34,526 nt of DNA from Pelolinea sp. (lineage in GTDB: Bacteria; Chloroflexota; Anaerolineae; Anaerolineales; Anaerolineaceae). The stretch spans positions 1-34,526 of the forward strand of contig JAUSPC010000082.1 in assembly GCA_030655835.1 (NCBI GenBank). The letters run 5' to 3'. Made by a program: the position numbers and the translations under genes. The notes below the pieces were generated by a model, which saw only the letters and a list, made by a program, of their open reading frames with translations, had not been told where the DNA came from and did not search any database. Positions 9,569-18,627 of the stretch are shown here, one piece after another. The number at the start of each line of letters is the position of its first letter. Position 1 is the first letter of the stretch.

Positions 9569-10144
9569 ATGAGTATAAAGAAAAGAGCAGAGCGAAGAGA
9601 ATCGGAAAAGATGTCCAGCTTCTCTTTTCATCTGATGGATCTCACCTTTCGTGTTGTAGATTTCTTCTTCCGTCCTTACATCGACAAGCGCGTCAAGAAA
9701 TTCGACATCAGGGAAGGTATGACTGTTGTAGACTATGGATGCGGTCCAGGGAGGTACACCATCCGGTTCTCACGAATTATGGGTGAAATGGGGAAGGTCT
9801 ATGCGGTGGATATTCACGATCTCGCAATCACGGCAGTGAAGAGAAAGATCACCAAGGAGGGCCTGGGGAACGTGAAGCCGGTATTGGCAAGTGGGTATGA
9901 TAGCGGACTTCCCGACTGTTGCGCGGACGTTGTATGTGCAATAGATATGTTTTTTGTCATCAAAAAGCCCAGCGAGTTCCTAGGCGAACTCAAGAGAATC
10001 GTAAAATCGGATGGAATGCTGGTTATTGATGATGGACATCAATCACGAGAAGAGACAAAACGGAAAATTTTGAATTCGGACCACTGGGAGATAAAAGAAG
10101 AGAGTAAGGATCATCTGAAGTGTATACTAGTATCCAGAGTTTGA
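9569..10144 (+). CDS. Class I SAM-dependent methyltransferase
   Basis: VVDYGCGPGRYTIRFSRIMGEMGKVYAVDIHDLAI (motif I) and post-motifs; AGGAGG SD before ATG 9569. Confidence 0.88.
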   Translation: MSIKKRAERRESEKMSSFSFHLMDLTFRVVDFFFRPYIDKRVKKFDIREGMTVVDYGCGPGRYTIRFSRIMGEMGKVYAVDIHDLAITAVKRKITKEGLGNVKPVLASGYDSGLPDCCADVVCAIDMFFVIKKPSEFLGELKRIVKSDGMLVIDDGHQSREETKRKILNSDHWEIKEESKDHLKCILVSRV

Positions 10145-10250
10145 GGGTGTTGTATAGGGCGGCTAACCCCGCATACACTTGACCGGGCTTTTCCCGGAGG
10201 ATACGCGGTGATTTTCTCCCTCTCGAAAAAGATAAACTTAAGTTATTATT

Positions 10251-10299
10251 CTTCCGGCAAAACACCGATAAATGCTCGATAAGTAATGTGTCAAGTTGC
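10251..10299 (+). repeat. Direct repeat A, copy 1
   Basis: Contains 24-bp TCGATAAGTAATGTGTCAAGTTGC (10276-10299), identical to 29306-29329; the aligned 49 bp match at about 41 positions. Confidence 0.8.
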
Positions 10300-10482
10300 C
10301 CTTCCTTCTTATGCAAATGGTGCAACCGTGATGCGACCTGAGTAGAAACTATAGAAACCACCTAAAGGTGGCGCCCAAAGGGTGCAGGCAGGCAATCAAC
10401 ACAATAGAGAGTTTTACCCCTGCTTTTGTCACTCTGTAGACACAATAGACGCTATATACAGGATAGAGTGAATCACGGATAA

Positions 10483-10550
10483 CTCTTAATCAGCAGATTT
10501 CATCAAGTGGAATTCCTGTGATCGTAAAGTTCGATTTCCTGGGGCATCAT
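10483..10550 (+). repeat. Direct repeat B, copy 1 (tRNA 3'-half-like)
   Basis: 68-bp match (about 60/68) to 18871-18938; contains CTCTTAATCAG (Lys CTT anticodon-loop-like) and TTCGATT (T-loop-like). Confidence 0.8.
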
Positions 10551-10664
10551 GTTCCTATTTAATCAGCAAATTCATTGTTCCTTCAACTTGCCACTGGCAA
10601 GTTTTCAGTCTAACAATCCACAGTCCTGGCCTCAAATGTCTCATATGTATTGAACTTATACAAC

Positions 10665-10784
10665 GGAGGGTGTTGAAAAAGTCGCATTAATGAGCAAACG
10701 CAACATATTTCTAGGTAAAAACCACTATATACGGCAGCAAAATGAGGTTTTTCTCTTCATGAAACTTGTTTTTCAACACCCTCC
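10665..10784. mobile_element. MITE-like element, 120 bp, with 16-bp perfect terminal inverted repeats
   Basis: GGAGGGTGTTGAAAAA (10665-10680) and TTTTTCAACACCCTCC (10769-10784); interior non-coding. Confidence 0.8.
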
Positions 10785-10878
10785 AACGACGGTTTGACAA
10801 TCCGACAAACATTGCCTATAATAATGTAATAATGCAACATATTTATCCACTAGGAAGTAATATTACGACCAACTAATA

Positions 10879-11754
10879 ATGAATATGCCAAATACCTCAT
10901 CCAATAGTGATGTACTTTCTAAAGCAAGGGGTTTTTATGCATCACTCTCATCTTCCGAAAAAAAAGTTGCTGATTTTATTTTAAAGCAATATCAAGAAAC
11001 CATCCGTATGACTCTGGCTGATGTCGCCCAAGAAAGTGGCGTAAGTGATGCAACAGTTCTCCGTTTTTGCCGTTCGATTGGTTACAGAGGTTGGCTCGAA
11101 TTTAAAATTGACCTCACCCAATCACTTCCCAACCTACCCGAACAAATTTTAGATGAAGTTGTCGAGGGGGATTCACCGGGTACAATCGCTAAAAAAGTAT
11201 TCAACTGCTCAATCCAGGCCCTGACTGATACTATAGCGGTTTTGGATGAAACAAATTTCAAGCAAGCACTCGATTTAATCAACAATGCTAAGAAGATTTT
11301 GCTGATTGGTGTGGGCACCTCTGGTCCTATGGCCAATGAAATGCACAATCGCTTCCTGCGTCTCGGTCTGAATTGCCATGTTCAAACCGATTCTTATATT
11401 CAGGTGATGGAAAGTGCCCTACTCACTTCAAAGGATCTGGTTATCACAATTTCCCAAACCGGAGAATCAGAAGACCCACTGCGTACGACCGCTTTGGCAA
11501 AATCGAATGGCTGCGCCGTTATTGTCATCACCGGTAACACGGCTTCGAAATTGACTGATTACGCTGATATTGTGCTGCTGTCAGTATCTCGCGAAACCCG
11601 CATGGAAACTATCGCATCACGCATCGCGCAATATGCCATTATCCATGCCTTATATGTTGGGTTGGCCATGCAAGATATCCCCCGCACGTTAAATAAAGAG
11701 AAAAAGATTTGGGAAGCGATGATGAATATGCCGTCCTTTCAAAACTCAAAATAA
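10879..11754 (+). CDS. MurR/RpiR family transcriptional regulator (HTH-SIS)
   Basis: SLSSSEKKVADFILKQYQETIRMTLADVAQESGVSDATVLRFCRSIGYRGWLEFKIDL and SIS domain KKILLIGVGTSGPMANEMHNRFLRLGLNC..VITISQTGESEDPL. Confidence 0.93.
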   Translation: MNMPNTSSNSDVLSKARGFYASLSSSEKKVADFILKQYQETIRMTLADVAQESGVSDATVLRFCRSIGYRGWLEFKIDLTQSLPNLPEQILDEVVEGDSPGTIAKKVFNCSIQALTDTIAVLDETNFKQALDLINNAKKILLIGVGTSGPMANEMHNRFLRLGLNCHVQTDSYIQVMESALLTSKDLVITISQTGESEDPLRTTALAKSNGCAVIVITGNTASKLTDYADIVLLSVSRETRMETIASRIAQYAIIHALYVGLAMQDIPRTLNKEKKIWEAMMNMPSFQNSK

Positions 11755-11772
11755 TAAAATTTGGGAGTTTCA

Positions 11773-13467
11773 ATGTTAGATTCTATTGTGACAATCAAAG
11801 ATCTAAAATTCCGATATCGAGGGGAAAAGGAATTAGCTCTAGACGGTATAGTGCTGGATATTTCAAAAGGGGAGTTCTTGGTTGTTATGGGCGCCAGCGA
11901 GGCTGGGAAAAGTACGCTGATGGCCTGTTTTAACGGTCTAATTCCCCACTATACAAAGGGGACTATCAAGGGTGAGGTTATTGTTCTGGGTATAAACACA
12001 GCCAATTCTAGCGTGCCCCAATTGGCGGAAAATGTTGGCATCGTCTTCCAAGATTTTGAAGCTCAGCTATTCTCCACCAACGTAGAATTGGAGATCGCCT
12101 TCGGGCCGGAGAATTTCGCTGTACCGCGCGAAGAAATAAGGCGCCGGATCGAAGAAAACCTTGAATATGTTGGTCTGGAAGAATTTCGTCATCGGCCTCC
12201 TTTTACGCTTTCAGGTGGTCAGAAACAGAAACTAGCTATTGCCTCAGTGCTCGCTATGCAGCCAACTATATTGGTCATGGATGAGCCAACCACAGACCTG
12301 GATCCTATCAGCAAACAAGGTATCTTTGATATCACTAACAAATTGCGCCAGCGTGATGGTATGACCCTGATTGTGGTCGAACATGAAACCGAAGAAGCGC
12401 TGCATGCCGACCGGATTGCATTGATCAAAGATGGAAAATTAGTTCAGGTTGGCTCGGCTCAAGAAATTCTCAAACAGGTTGATCTGCTTGAAGAATTGGG
12501 TGTCATGCCCTTGGGTATTCCTAAATTCTTCAAAAATATAGGGGAGACTGATTTGCCACTCACTCCCGCTGAAGGCATTCAAACTTTCAGCAAGATCGGA
12601 TGGAAAATTTCAGATGACAAATATTCCCAACTACTTGAGAAAGAAAAACTTACTACTCAACACAACGAGCAACCCATCATCCAGTGCCGCGATCTGGAAT
12701 TCACTTACCCGAATGGAGTTAAAGCCCTCAATGGTATTGACCTTGATATTTACGAAGGTGAAATCGTAGCTATCGTCGGGCAAAATGGTAGCGGCAAAAC
12801 TACTCTTGCTAAAAGTTTCAACGGATTATTGATACCCACTAACGGCGATGTGATGGTAAACGGTTTACACACGAAAGAACAGGGTGTCTTCAAAATCGGC
12901 CAAAAAGTTGGTTATGTTTTCCAAAACCCCGACCATCAGATCTTTTCAGAACTCGTTTATAATGAAATCGCTTTTGGTCCGCGTCTGCGCAATGTCCCCG
13001 AAGAAGAAGTTGACAAAATTGTAAAGGAAGCATTGGAAGCAGTCGGGTTGACTGGCTTTGAAGAAGAAGATCCATTCAGCCTGACCAAGAGTGGCCGCCA
13101 GCGAGTTGCTGTGGCTTCAGTCTTGGCTGTCCAGCCTGACGTGCTCATCTTGGATGAACCTACAACCGGGCTGGATTATAAAGAACAGCGCAGTATGATG
13201 GACATGGTGCGACGCTTGAATGAACAGGGCAGTACGATAATATTTGTAACTCATCACATGTGGGTTGTGGCTGAGTATGCACAAAAAGTGTTCGTAATCA
13301 AAGATGGGCGCATCCTCCTAGATGGCACAACTCGAGAAATCTTTGCCAAGGAAGAAATCCTCAAAGCGTCTTATCTACGACCTCCACACTTCGTTCAATT
13401 CAGCAACCAGCTGGGAAAAACCTTCCTCAGCCCAAAAGAAATGATCTCTTGCATAGAGAGGAAATAA
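11773..13467 (+). CDS. ECF transporter energy-coupling ATPase, fused A-A' (two NBDs)
   Basis: Two Walker A (GASEAGKST, GQNGSGKTT), LSGGQKQKLAIASVLAMQPTILVMDEPTTDLDP and LTKSGRQRVAVASVLAVQPDVLILDEPTTGLD; Q-loop FQDFEAQLFS / FQNPDHQIFS typical of CbiO/EcfA. Confidence 0.93.
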   Translation: MLDSIVTIKDLKFRYRGEKELALDGIVLDISKGEFLVVMGASEAGKSTLMACFNGLIPHYTKGTIKGEVIVLGINTANSSVPQLAENVGIVFQDFEAQLFSTNVELEIAFGPENFAVPREEIRRRIEENLEYVGLEEFRHRPPFTLSGGQKQKLAIASVLAMQPTILVMDEPTTDLDPISKQGIFDITNKLRQRDGMTLIVVEHETEEALHADRIALIKDGKLVQVGSAQEILKQVDLLEELGVMPLGIPKFFKNIGETDLPLTPAEGIQTFSKIGWKISDDKYSQLLEKEKLTTQHNEQPIIQCRDLEFTYPNGVKALNGIDLDIYEGEIVAIVGQNGSGKTTLAKSFNGLLIPTNGDVMVNGLHTKEQGVFKIGQKVGYVFQNPDHQIFSELVYNEIAFGPRLRNVPEEEVDKIVKEALEAVGLTGFEEEDPFSLTKSGRQRVAVASVLAVQPDVLILDEPTTGLDYKEQRSMMDMVRRLNEQGSTIIFVTHHMWVVAEYAQKVFVIKDGRILLDGTTREIFAKEEILKASYLRPPHFVQFSNQLGKTFLSPKEMISCIERK

Positions 13468-13470
13468 GCT

Positions 13471-14253
13471 ATGAATATTGATTTTTATATTGAAGCTGAC
13501 ACCGTGATCCATCGCCTAGATGGCCGCACGAAAATCTTGCTTTTCCTCTTCTCATTTATTGTACTTGTGCTTTTCGAAGACCCTTTATTTATCTTACCCC
13601 TTGCGCTTCTAATCTTGCTGCAAAGTTCGCTGGCCCGGGCATGGGTAAATATCTGGCGCATCCGTTTCCTGCTGATTATTCTAACTATCTCCAGCGTGAT
13701 CATGTGGAACGTGTTTGCCAGTGGTGAGACACACTTATTCTGGTTCGTAGACCTTGAATCACTAGAATATAGCCTTGCCCGTACTATGGTGATGTTGTGG
13801 ATGATCATCAGCGGTATGAACTTGCTCAGTACTACTCTTAATGAGGAATTGGTGCTCGGCATGATCAAGCTTGGGTTACCCTACCGCGTCGGCTTTGCGA
13901 TTTCAACATCATTGCGCATGGTGCCTACGATTTCTTCCAACATCTACACCATCTCACAAGCCCAACGCAGCCGTGGCTTAGACCTGGAGACCGGAAGCAT
14001 CATCGAGCGCATCAAAAAATACATTCCATTGCTAATTCCGGTATTCATCTCAACAATTCGGGGCACGAACGTGTTTGGCATGGCCCTGGAGTCAAAAGGC
14101 TTTGGCGCAAGAGATGATCGTACTTTTTATCTTAAAATGGAAATGGAAAAAAGGGATTTTATCACCCTGGCCTTTAGCATTGCCTTAATGGTGTTTTGCT
14201 TATACATCAATTTTCTTGACTTCGGCAATATCGATGGGCTGACCAAGTTCTAA
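13471..14253 (+). CDS. ECF transporter transmembrane T component (CbiQ/EcfT family)
   Basis: DTVIHRLDGRTKILLFLFSFIVLVLFEDPLF.. and AQRSRGLDLE / MALESKGFGARDDRT coupling helices. Confidence 0.92.
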   Translation: MNIDFYIEADTVIHRLDGRTKILLFLFSFIVLVLFEDPLFILPLALLILLQSSLARAWVNIWRIRFLLIILTISSVIMWNVFASGETHLFWFVDLESLEYSLARTMVMLWMIISGMNLLSTTLNEELVLGMIKLGLPYRVGFAISTSLRMVPTISSNIYTISQAQRSRGLDLETGSIIERIKKYIPLLIPVFISTIRGTNVFGMALESKGFGARDDRTFYLKMEMEKRDFITLAFSIALMVFCLYINFLDFGNIDGLTKF

Positions 14254-14337
14254 ATATACGCCCCCATTCGTGATAAATAGTGAGTAAAATGATTAAAAAC
14301 TTATTTGAAAAGTTACTATCAAAAAAAAGGAACCCAA

Positions 14338-15381
14338 ATGGACCGGAAAGCGCTGGATAAACTATTACCATTTGTTCTAAAACGTAACAATGTAGCCTAC
14401 TACGAAGATGGCATTGTCTATATTGGTGATAGGCGCAAATATCCTTTTGAAAAAGTGTTTTTGCGCTGCAATGATGTCGAAGATGTTGCCCGTGCCATTG
14501 AAGATATGGTCACCCAGGGAGGCGGCCCCTATGTGGCGGCGGCTTTCGCTATGGTGATGGCAGCCAAAAAAGTTGAGGGAAAACCGGTCAATGAGATTTT
14601 TGATTATCTCCGCAAGGCCAAAATACGTTTGACCAACACCCGACCCACAAACACAGCCATGGCCCAACGCCTCGATGACATGCTGAAAATCGCCGAAACA
14701 GCTGGTAAAGAAGGGCAATCCATCGAAGAAAAACTCTTAGATTGGATTAGAGAGACTGACGACAAAATATATACAGACTATGAATATCGCGCTCGCCTGG
14801 GAGCCAGTTTAGTAAACGATGGCGACGGCATTCTGACGATGTGCTTTGCTGAGACTGCCTTCATCTTGGCCATGGCTTTTGCCATGCAAGATGGCAAAAA
14901 GATTCAAGTTTTCACGCCAGAGACACGCCCCTACCTCCAAGGGGCACGCCTCACCGCCCCCAGTCTGCACGAATTAGACATCCCGGTGCAAATTATCACA
15001 GACAATATGCCAGCGTATGTCATGTCACAGGGCAAGATCCAGAAATATTTCACTGCTGCAGACCTAATCACACTCGATGGGCACGTCTGTAATAAAATTG
15101 GCACTTTCCAAAACGCTATCGCAGCTCACCACCACGGCATCCCCTATTTCGTGTTTATGTGGGGTGCAGACCACAAAAGCCCCGACCGTGCTTCCATCGA
15201 AATCGAGAACCGCGATCCGGCAGAAATTAGAGCTTGTAGAGGCATTCCTACGACCATTGATGAAATAGATGCTTATTATCCCGCCTTCGATATAACACCT
15301 CCTTATATGGTTTCTGGTGTTATAACAGTGCACGGTATTTTAAGCCCATATGACTTGAAACGTCATTTCACCAAAGCCTAA
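14338..15381 (+). CDS. MtnA / eIF2B-alpha-family sugar-1-phosphate isomerase (S-methyl-5-thioribose-1-phosphate isomerase-like)
   Basis: ILTMCFAETAFILAMAFAMQDGKKIQVFTPETRPYLQGARLTA and AADLITLDGHVCNKIGTFQNAIAAHHHGIPYFVF retain the conserved Cys, ETRPxxQGARLTA and Asp regions; start at ATG 14338. Confidence 0.85.
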   Translation: MDRKALDKLLPFVLKRNNVAYYEDGIVYIGDRRKYPFEKVFLRCNDVEDVARAIEDMVTQGGGPYVAAAFAMVMAAKKVEGKPVNEIFDYLRKAKIRLTNTRPTNTAMAQRLDDMLKIAETAGKEGQSIEEKLLDWIRETDDKIYTDYEYRARLGASLVNDGDGILTMCFAETAFILAMAFAMQDGKKIQVFTPETRPYLQGARLTAPSLHELDIPVQIITDNMPAYVMSQGKIQKYFTAADLITLDGHVCNKIGTFQNAIAAHHHGIPYFVFMWGADHKSPDRASIEIENRDPAEIRACRGIPTTIDEIDAYYPAFDITPPYMVSGVITVHGILSPYDLKRHFTKA

Positions 15382-15400
15382 AATGATAAAGGAGTTATAA

Positions 15401-16150
15401 ATGTCTGTAGCAATCATTGCTGGTACCGCAATCTATGATATACCAGGTACCAGCCTCAAAGAAGAGATCATTGAGACACCCTATGGCAGGGCGCTTGTTT
15501 ATCGAGTACAGGGAGATTTTGAAGATTTTATATTTCTGGCCCGTCATGGCATCAAACACAATACCCCACCCCACAAAGTCAACTACCGTGCTAATATTAA
15601 AGCACTGGAGATACTGGGCGTGAAACGAGTTTTAGCCGCCAATGCGGTTGGATCAATCAACAAAGATATACCCCCTCTTGGATTGGCACTGGTGACTGAC
15701 TTTTTGGATTTTACATCCAATCGCGAAAACACATTCTTTGATGGAGGGGAAAGTGGCGTTAAACATGTCGATATGAGCATCACTTACTGCCCAATGCTAC
15801 GCAAACGACTTTTGGCATTGGCACCCAATTTTGACATTGCCCTTTATCCCAAGGCGATCTATGTTAGCGCCAACGGACCGCGTTTAGAATCACCTGCCGA
15901 AATTCGAATGTACGCCCAATTGGGCGGTGACGTGGTTGGTATGACAGGCATCCCCGAAGCCACCCTGGCCCGGGAGCTTGGTTTGTGTTACGCGGCGGTT
16001 GCATTCTCTGTCAATTGGGCCGCCGGCATCAAAGAGACGATCCGATTTGTAGCCGATTCAGCCAGATTTGACCAGATCAAAGCTAATATTCTGGCACTCT
16101 TTATCGAAACGTTAAAAACAACATCCGATGCGGATTGTTACGACTCATAA
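15401..16150 (+). CDS. MTA/methylthioinosine/purine nucleoside phosphorylase family (MtnP-like)
   Basis: IIAGTAIYDIPG; FLARHGIKHNTPPHKVNYRANIKALEILGVKRVLAANAVGSIN; GPRLESPAEIRMYAQLGGDVVGMTGIPEATLARELGLCYAAVAFSVNWAAG. Confidence 0.9.
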   Translation: MSVAIIAGTAIYDIPGTSLKEEIIETPYGRALVYRVQGDFEDFIFLARHGIKHNTPPHKVNYRANIKALEILGVKRVLAANAVGSINKDIPPLGLALVTDFLDFTSNRENTFFDGGESGVKHVDMSITYCPMLRKRLLALAPNFDIALYPKAIYVSANGPRLESPAEIRMYAQLGGDVVGMTGIPEATLARELGLCYAAVAFSVNWAAGIKETIRFVADSARFDQIKANILALFIETLKTTSDADCYDS

Positions 16151-16175
16151 TCACGATATATAAATCAAACAAAGG

Positions 16176-16184
16176 AAAGGAGGT
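16176..16184 (+). promoter_or_regulatory. Orphan extended Shine-Dalgarno in the leader of the S component
   Basis: AAAGGAGGT at 16176-16184, 77 nt before ATG 16261, which has its own proximal AAGGAG. Confidence 0.5.
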
Positions 16185-16260
16185 TTTATCGAAAGAAAAC
16201 AAGATATTTAATAAGCAGTCAATAACTATTCAACTATTAACTTATAAAGGAGATTATATA

Positions 16261-17097
16261 ATGAAAGAAGTAATTAGTATGTGGAAAAAAACCAGAATGA
16301 TTATTCTGGTATCATTATCAGCTGCCATTTATGCTGCCTTCTTGATCGCTTTCAAAGGCGGCATTGTTATTGTTCCTGGCATAACTGAGGTGCGTCCTGC
16401 CAATGTGTTCCCGCCAGTGTTCGGCCTGCTCTTCGGCCCTGCTGGCGCTTGGGGCGCCGCCATCGGTAACCTGATCGGCGATATATTTGGCGGCTCACTG
16501 GGCATCGGCTCCATATTTGGTTTCTTTGGCAACTTCTTCCTGGGTTTTGTACCCTACAAGATGTGGGGCGCAACCTTTGGTCTGGTTAAAAAAGATGATA
16601 TGTCCATGAAGATGAACAGCTGGCAGAAGATCCTGGCTTTCGAAATCGTCGCTCTGGTTGCTTCAGCAGCCTGTGCCATCATCATATCCTGGTACCTTGA
16701 TCTGGCTGGTATTGTACCTTTTGCTTTCCTGGGCGTTACCATCACTGTTAACAACTTTGCCGCTGCTGTTGTCTTGGGGCCTATCCTGCTGGGTTTGTTC
16801 TACCCGCGTGTGAAGCGCTGGGGTTTGCTTTGGACTGACATTATGGACAAAGAAGAAGTTGCTAAAGGGTTTGCCATCAATGTGGGCTCTGTCCTGATGA
16901 CTGTCGGTTCACTGGGCGGTCTGATCATTGGTATTTTGGTGGCTGTCGGCGCCGCTGGCCAGCAGCTTTATGGCTTTGCCGGAAGCTCCGGGCAGATGTC
17001 CGTCTGGTTGGCTGTTCTGCCCTTCTTGATTATGATTCTTGTTTCCAGCTTTATGCTTTCCGGGCGCGAACAGTTCACCACCGAAAAAGAACTATAA
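16261..17097 (+). CDS. ECF transporter substrate-binding S component (QueT-like class, substrate not assigned)
   Basis: IILVSLSAAIYAAFLIAFKGGIVIVPGITEVRPANVFPPVFGLLFGPAGAWGAAIGNLIGDIFGGSLGIGSIFGFFGNFFLGFVPYKMW; ATG 16261 preceded by AAAGGAG. Confidence 0.85.
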   Translation: MKEVISMWKKTRMIILVSLSAAIYAAFLIAFKGGIVIVPGITEVRPANVFPPVFGLLFGPAGAWGAAIGNLIGDIFGGSLGIGSIFGFFGNFFLGFVPYKMWGATFGLVKKDDMSMKMNSWQKILAFEIVALVASAACAIIISWYLDLAGIVPFAFLGVTITVNNFAAAVVLGPILLGLFYPRVKRWGLLWTDIMDKEEVAKGFAINVGSVLMTVGSLGGLIIGILVAVGAAGQQLYGFAGSSGQMSVWLAVLPFLIMILVSSFMLSGREQFTTEKEL

Positions 17098-17119
17098 TAA
17101 CCGAAGTTCTTTCGAATTT

Positions 17120-17148
17120 CTTCAGGGCGGGTATATACCGCCCTGAAG
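17120..17148 (+). terminator. Strong hairpin after the S-component gene (terminator or attenuator; weak T tract)
   Basis: CTTCAGGGCGG-gtatata-CCGCCCTGAAG, 11-bp perfect stem. Confidence 0.6.
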
Positions 17149-17185
17149 TTTATATAAACACTAAGTGTCTTATGAAAGCACAAAC

Positions 17186-18493
17186 ATGGCCTCAGCACAA
17201 CAATATGATTTGCTAATTACCGGGGGAAAAATCGTTACTATGGACGCCAAGCGCCGCGTCATTGATAACGGCGCTATAGCAATCTCTAGCAATAGGATCC
17301 AAGAAATATTCTCAGCAGGGGAACTGCCCAGCAATTATAAGGCGCGTAAAACAATCAATGCGGATGGCAAAGTTATCATCCCTGGCTTGATCAACGCCCA
17401 CAGCCACATTGCTATGACATTATTCCGCGGCTTTGTGGAAGATTTAGTTCTGTACAAATGGCTGAAAAGAGTCTGGCAATATGAGCTATCGGCGCTCAAT
17501 GAAAACAACGTGCGCGCCGGTTCCAAACTGGCCTTCGCTGAAATGATCCGCAGCGGTGTGACCTGTGTCCACGACATGTATTGGCACTGTATGGCTACTA
17601 TCGATCTTGCTGAAGAAATCGGTTTCCGTCTGATTTCCGGCCCATCGATTACAGGAATTGGTGAGCCAGATTTTGACGAGATGATAAACACAGCGCGCTG
17701 CGTACTAGAAAAAATAAAAAATTATCGCTATGTTCACCCTGTTATTCAAGCTCACAGCACCTACACTACCACACCAGAGATGATGCATAAGGTATTTGAA
17801 TTCAAACAAGAATATAATATTCCCTTCACTACCCATGCATCTGAGAACCAAGCTGAAGTTGACGATGTGTGTGAGCGATACGGCAAAACGCCGATTGAAT
17901 TATTGCAATCATATAATCTGTTGGATAGCGGTACAATCTTGGCGCATTGTGTCAAACTACAAAATGATGAAATTACTCTTCTTAGCGAGAGTAGTACAAA
18001 CGTAGTCCACTGCCCTGAAAGCAACCTCAAACTGGGGTCCGGCATAGCTCGAATCGCCGAACTATTCGAGGCAGGTGTAAATATTTGTATTGGCACTGAC
18101 GGCCCAGCATCAAACAACAATTTGGATTTATTGGGCGAAATCAGAACGGCCGCATTATTACAAAAGGGTTTTTACGAAAATCCTGAAGTGCTCACTACTA
18201 TGCAGGCTATGGAAATGGCCACCATCAATGGGGCCAAAGCTTATGGGCTAGATAAGAAACTCGGGTCGCTGGAACCAGGCAAGCGTGCAGATATTGTAAT
18301 CATCGATTTCGATAAAAGCCATCTGACACCATGCCACGATGTATACGCACACCTGATCTATTCAGTCAACCAAGCTGATGTGGATACAGTGCTCATCGAT
18401 GGCAAAATCCTCATGGATGATGGAGAGCTGACTACCCTGGATGAAGAAACCATAAAAGCAGAAGTACGCGTTATAGGAGAACAATTCAAATGA
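17186..18493 (+). CDS. Amidohydrolase, 5-methylthioadenosine/S-adenosylhomocysteine deaminase (MtaD)-like
   Basis: NAHSHIAMTLFRGFVEDL (HxH), FTTHASENQAEVDD, GTILAHCVKL, VVHCPESNLKLGSGIARIAELFEAGVNICIGTDGPASNNNLDLLGE. Confidence 0.9.
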   Translation: MASAQQYDLLITGGKIVTMDAKRRVIDNGAIAISSNRIQEIFSAGELPSNYKARKTINADGKVIIPGLINAHSHIAMTLFRGFVEDLVLYKWLKRVWQYELSALNENNVRAGSKLAFAEMIRSGVTCVHDMYWHCMATIDLAEEIGFRLISGPSITGIGEPDFDEMINTARCVLEKIKNYRYVHPVIQAHSTYTTTPEMMHKVFEFKQEYNIPFTTHASENQAEVDDVCERYGKTPIELLQSYNLLDSGTILAHCVKLQNDEITLLSESSTNVVHCPESNLKLGSGIARIAELFEAGVNICIGTDGPASNNNLDLLGEIRTAALLQKGFYENPEVLTTMQAMEMATINGAKAYGLDKKLGSLEPGKRADIVIIDFDKSHLTPCHDVYAHLIYSVNQADVDTVLIDGKILMDDGELTTLDEETIKAEVRVIGEQFK

Positions 18494-18627
18494 AAAATAA
18501 CCCCCACAAACTTGGACTTGGCACACTAGTCACCCAATTCACCGAAAAGGAGAATCCCCATCACGCTCATGTTGCCCCTATTTACCAAACATCCACCTTT
18601 TCGTTCCCAGCGATAAAAATAAAGTAA
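18490..18627 (+). pseudogene. N-terminal fragment of a Cys/Met-metabolism PLP-dependent enzyme (methionine gamma-lyase / cystathionine synthase/lyase family)
   Basis: MKNNPHKLGLGTLVTQFTEKENPHHAHVAPIYQTSTFSFPAIKIK*; PIYQTSTFSF is typical of the family N-terminus; stops after 45 aa. ATG overlaps the previous stop (ATGA). Not in the supplied ORF track. Confidence 0.75.

Noticed and set aside
10145-10260. Riboswitch-like GC-rich hairpins after the methyltransferase
   Set aside because: Short hairpin (ACCGGGCTTTTCCCGG) but no recognisable riboswitch core and no suitably placed downstream gene.
10023-10361. 112-aa minus-strand ORF
   Set aside because: Overlaps the methyltransferase 3' end and repeat A; no recognisable family or start context.
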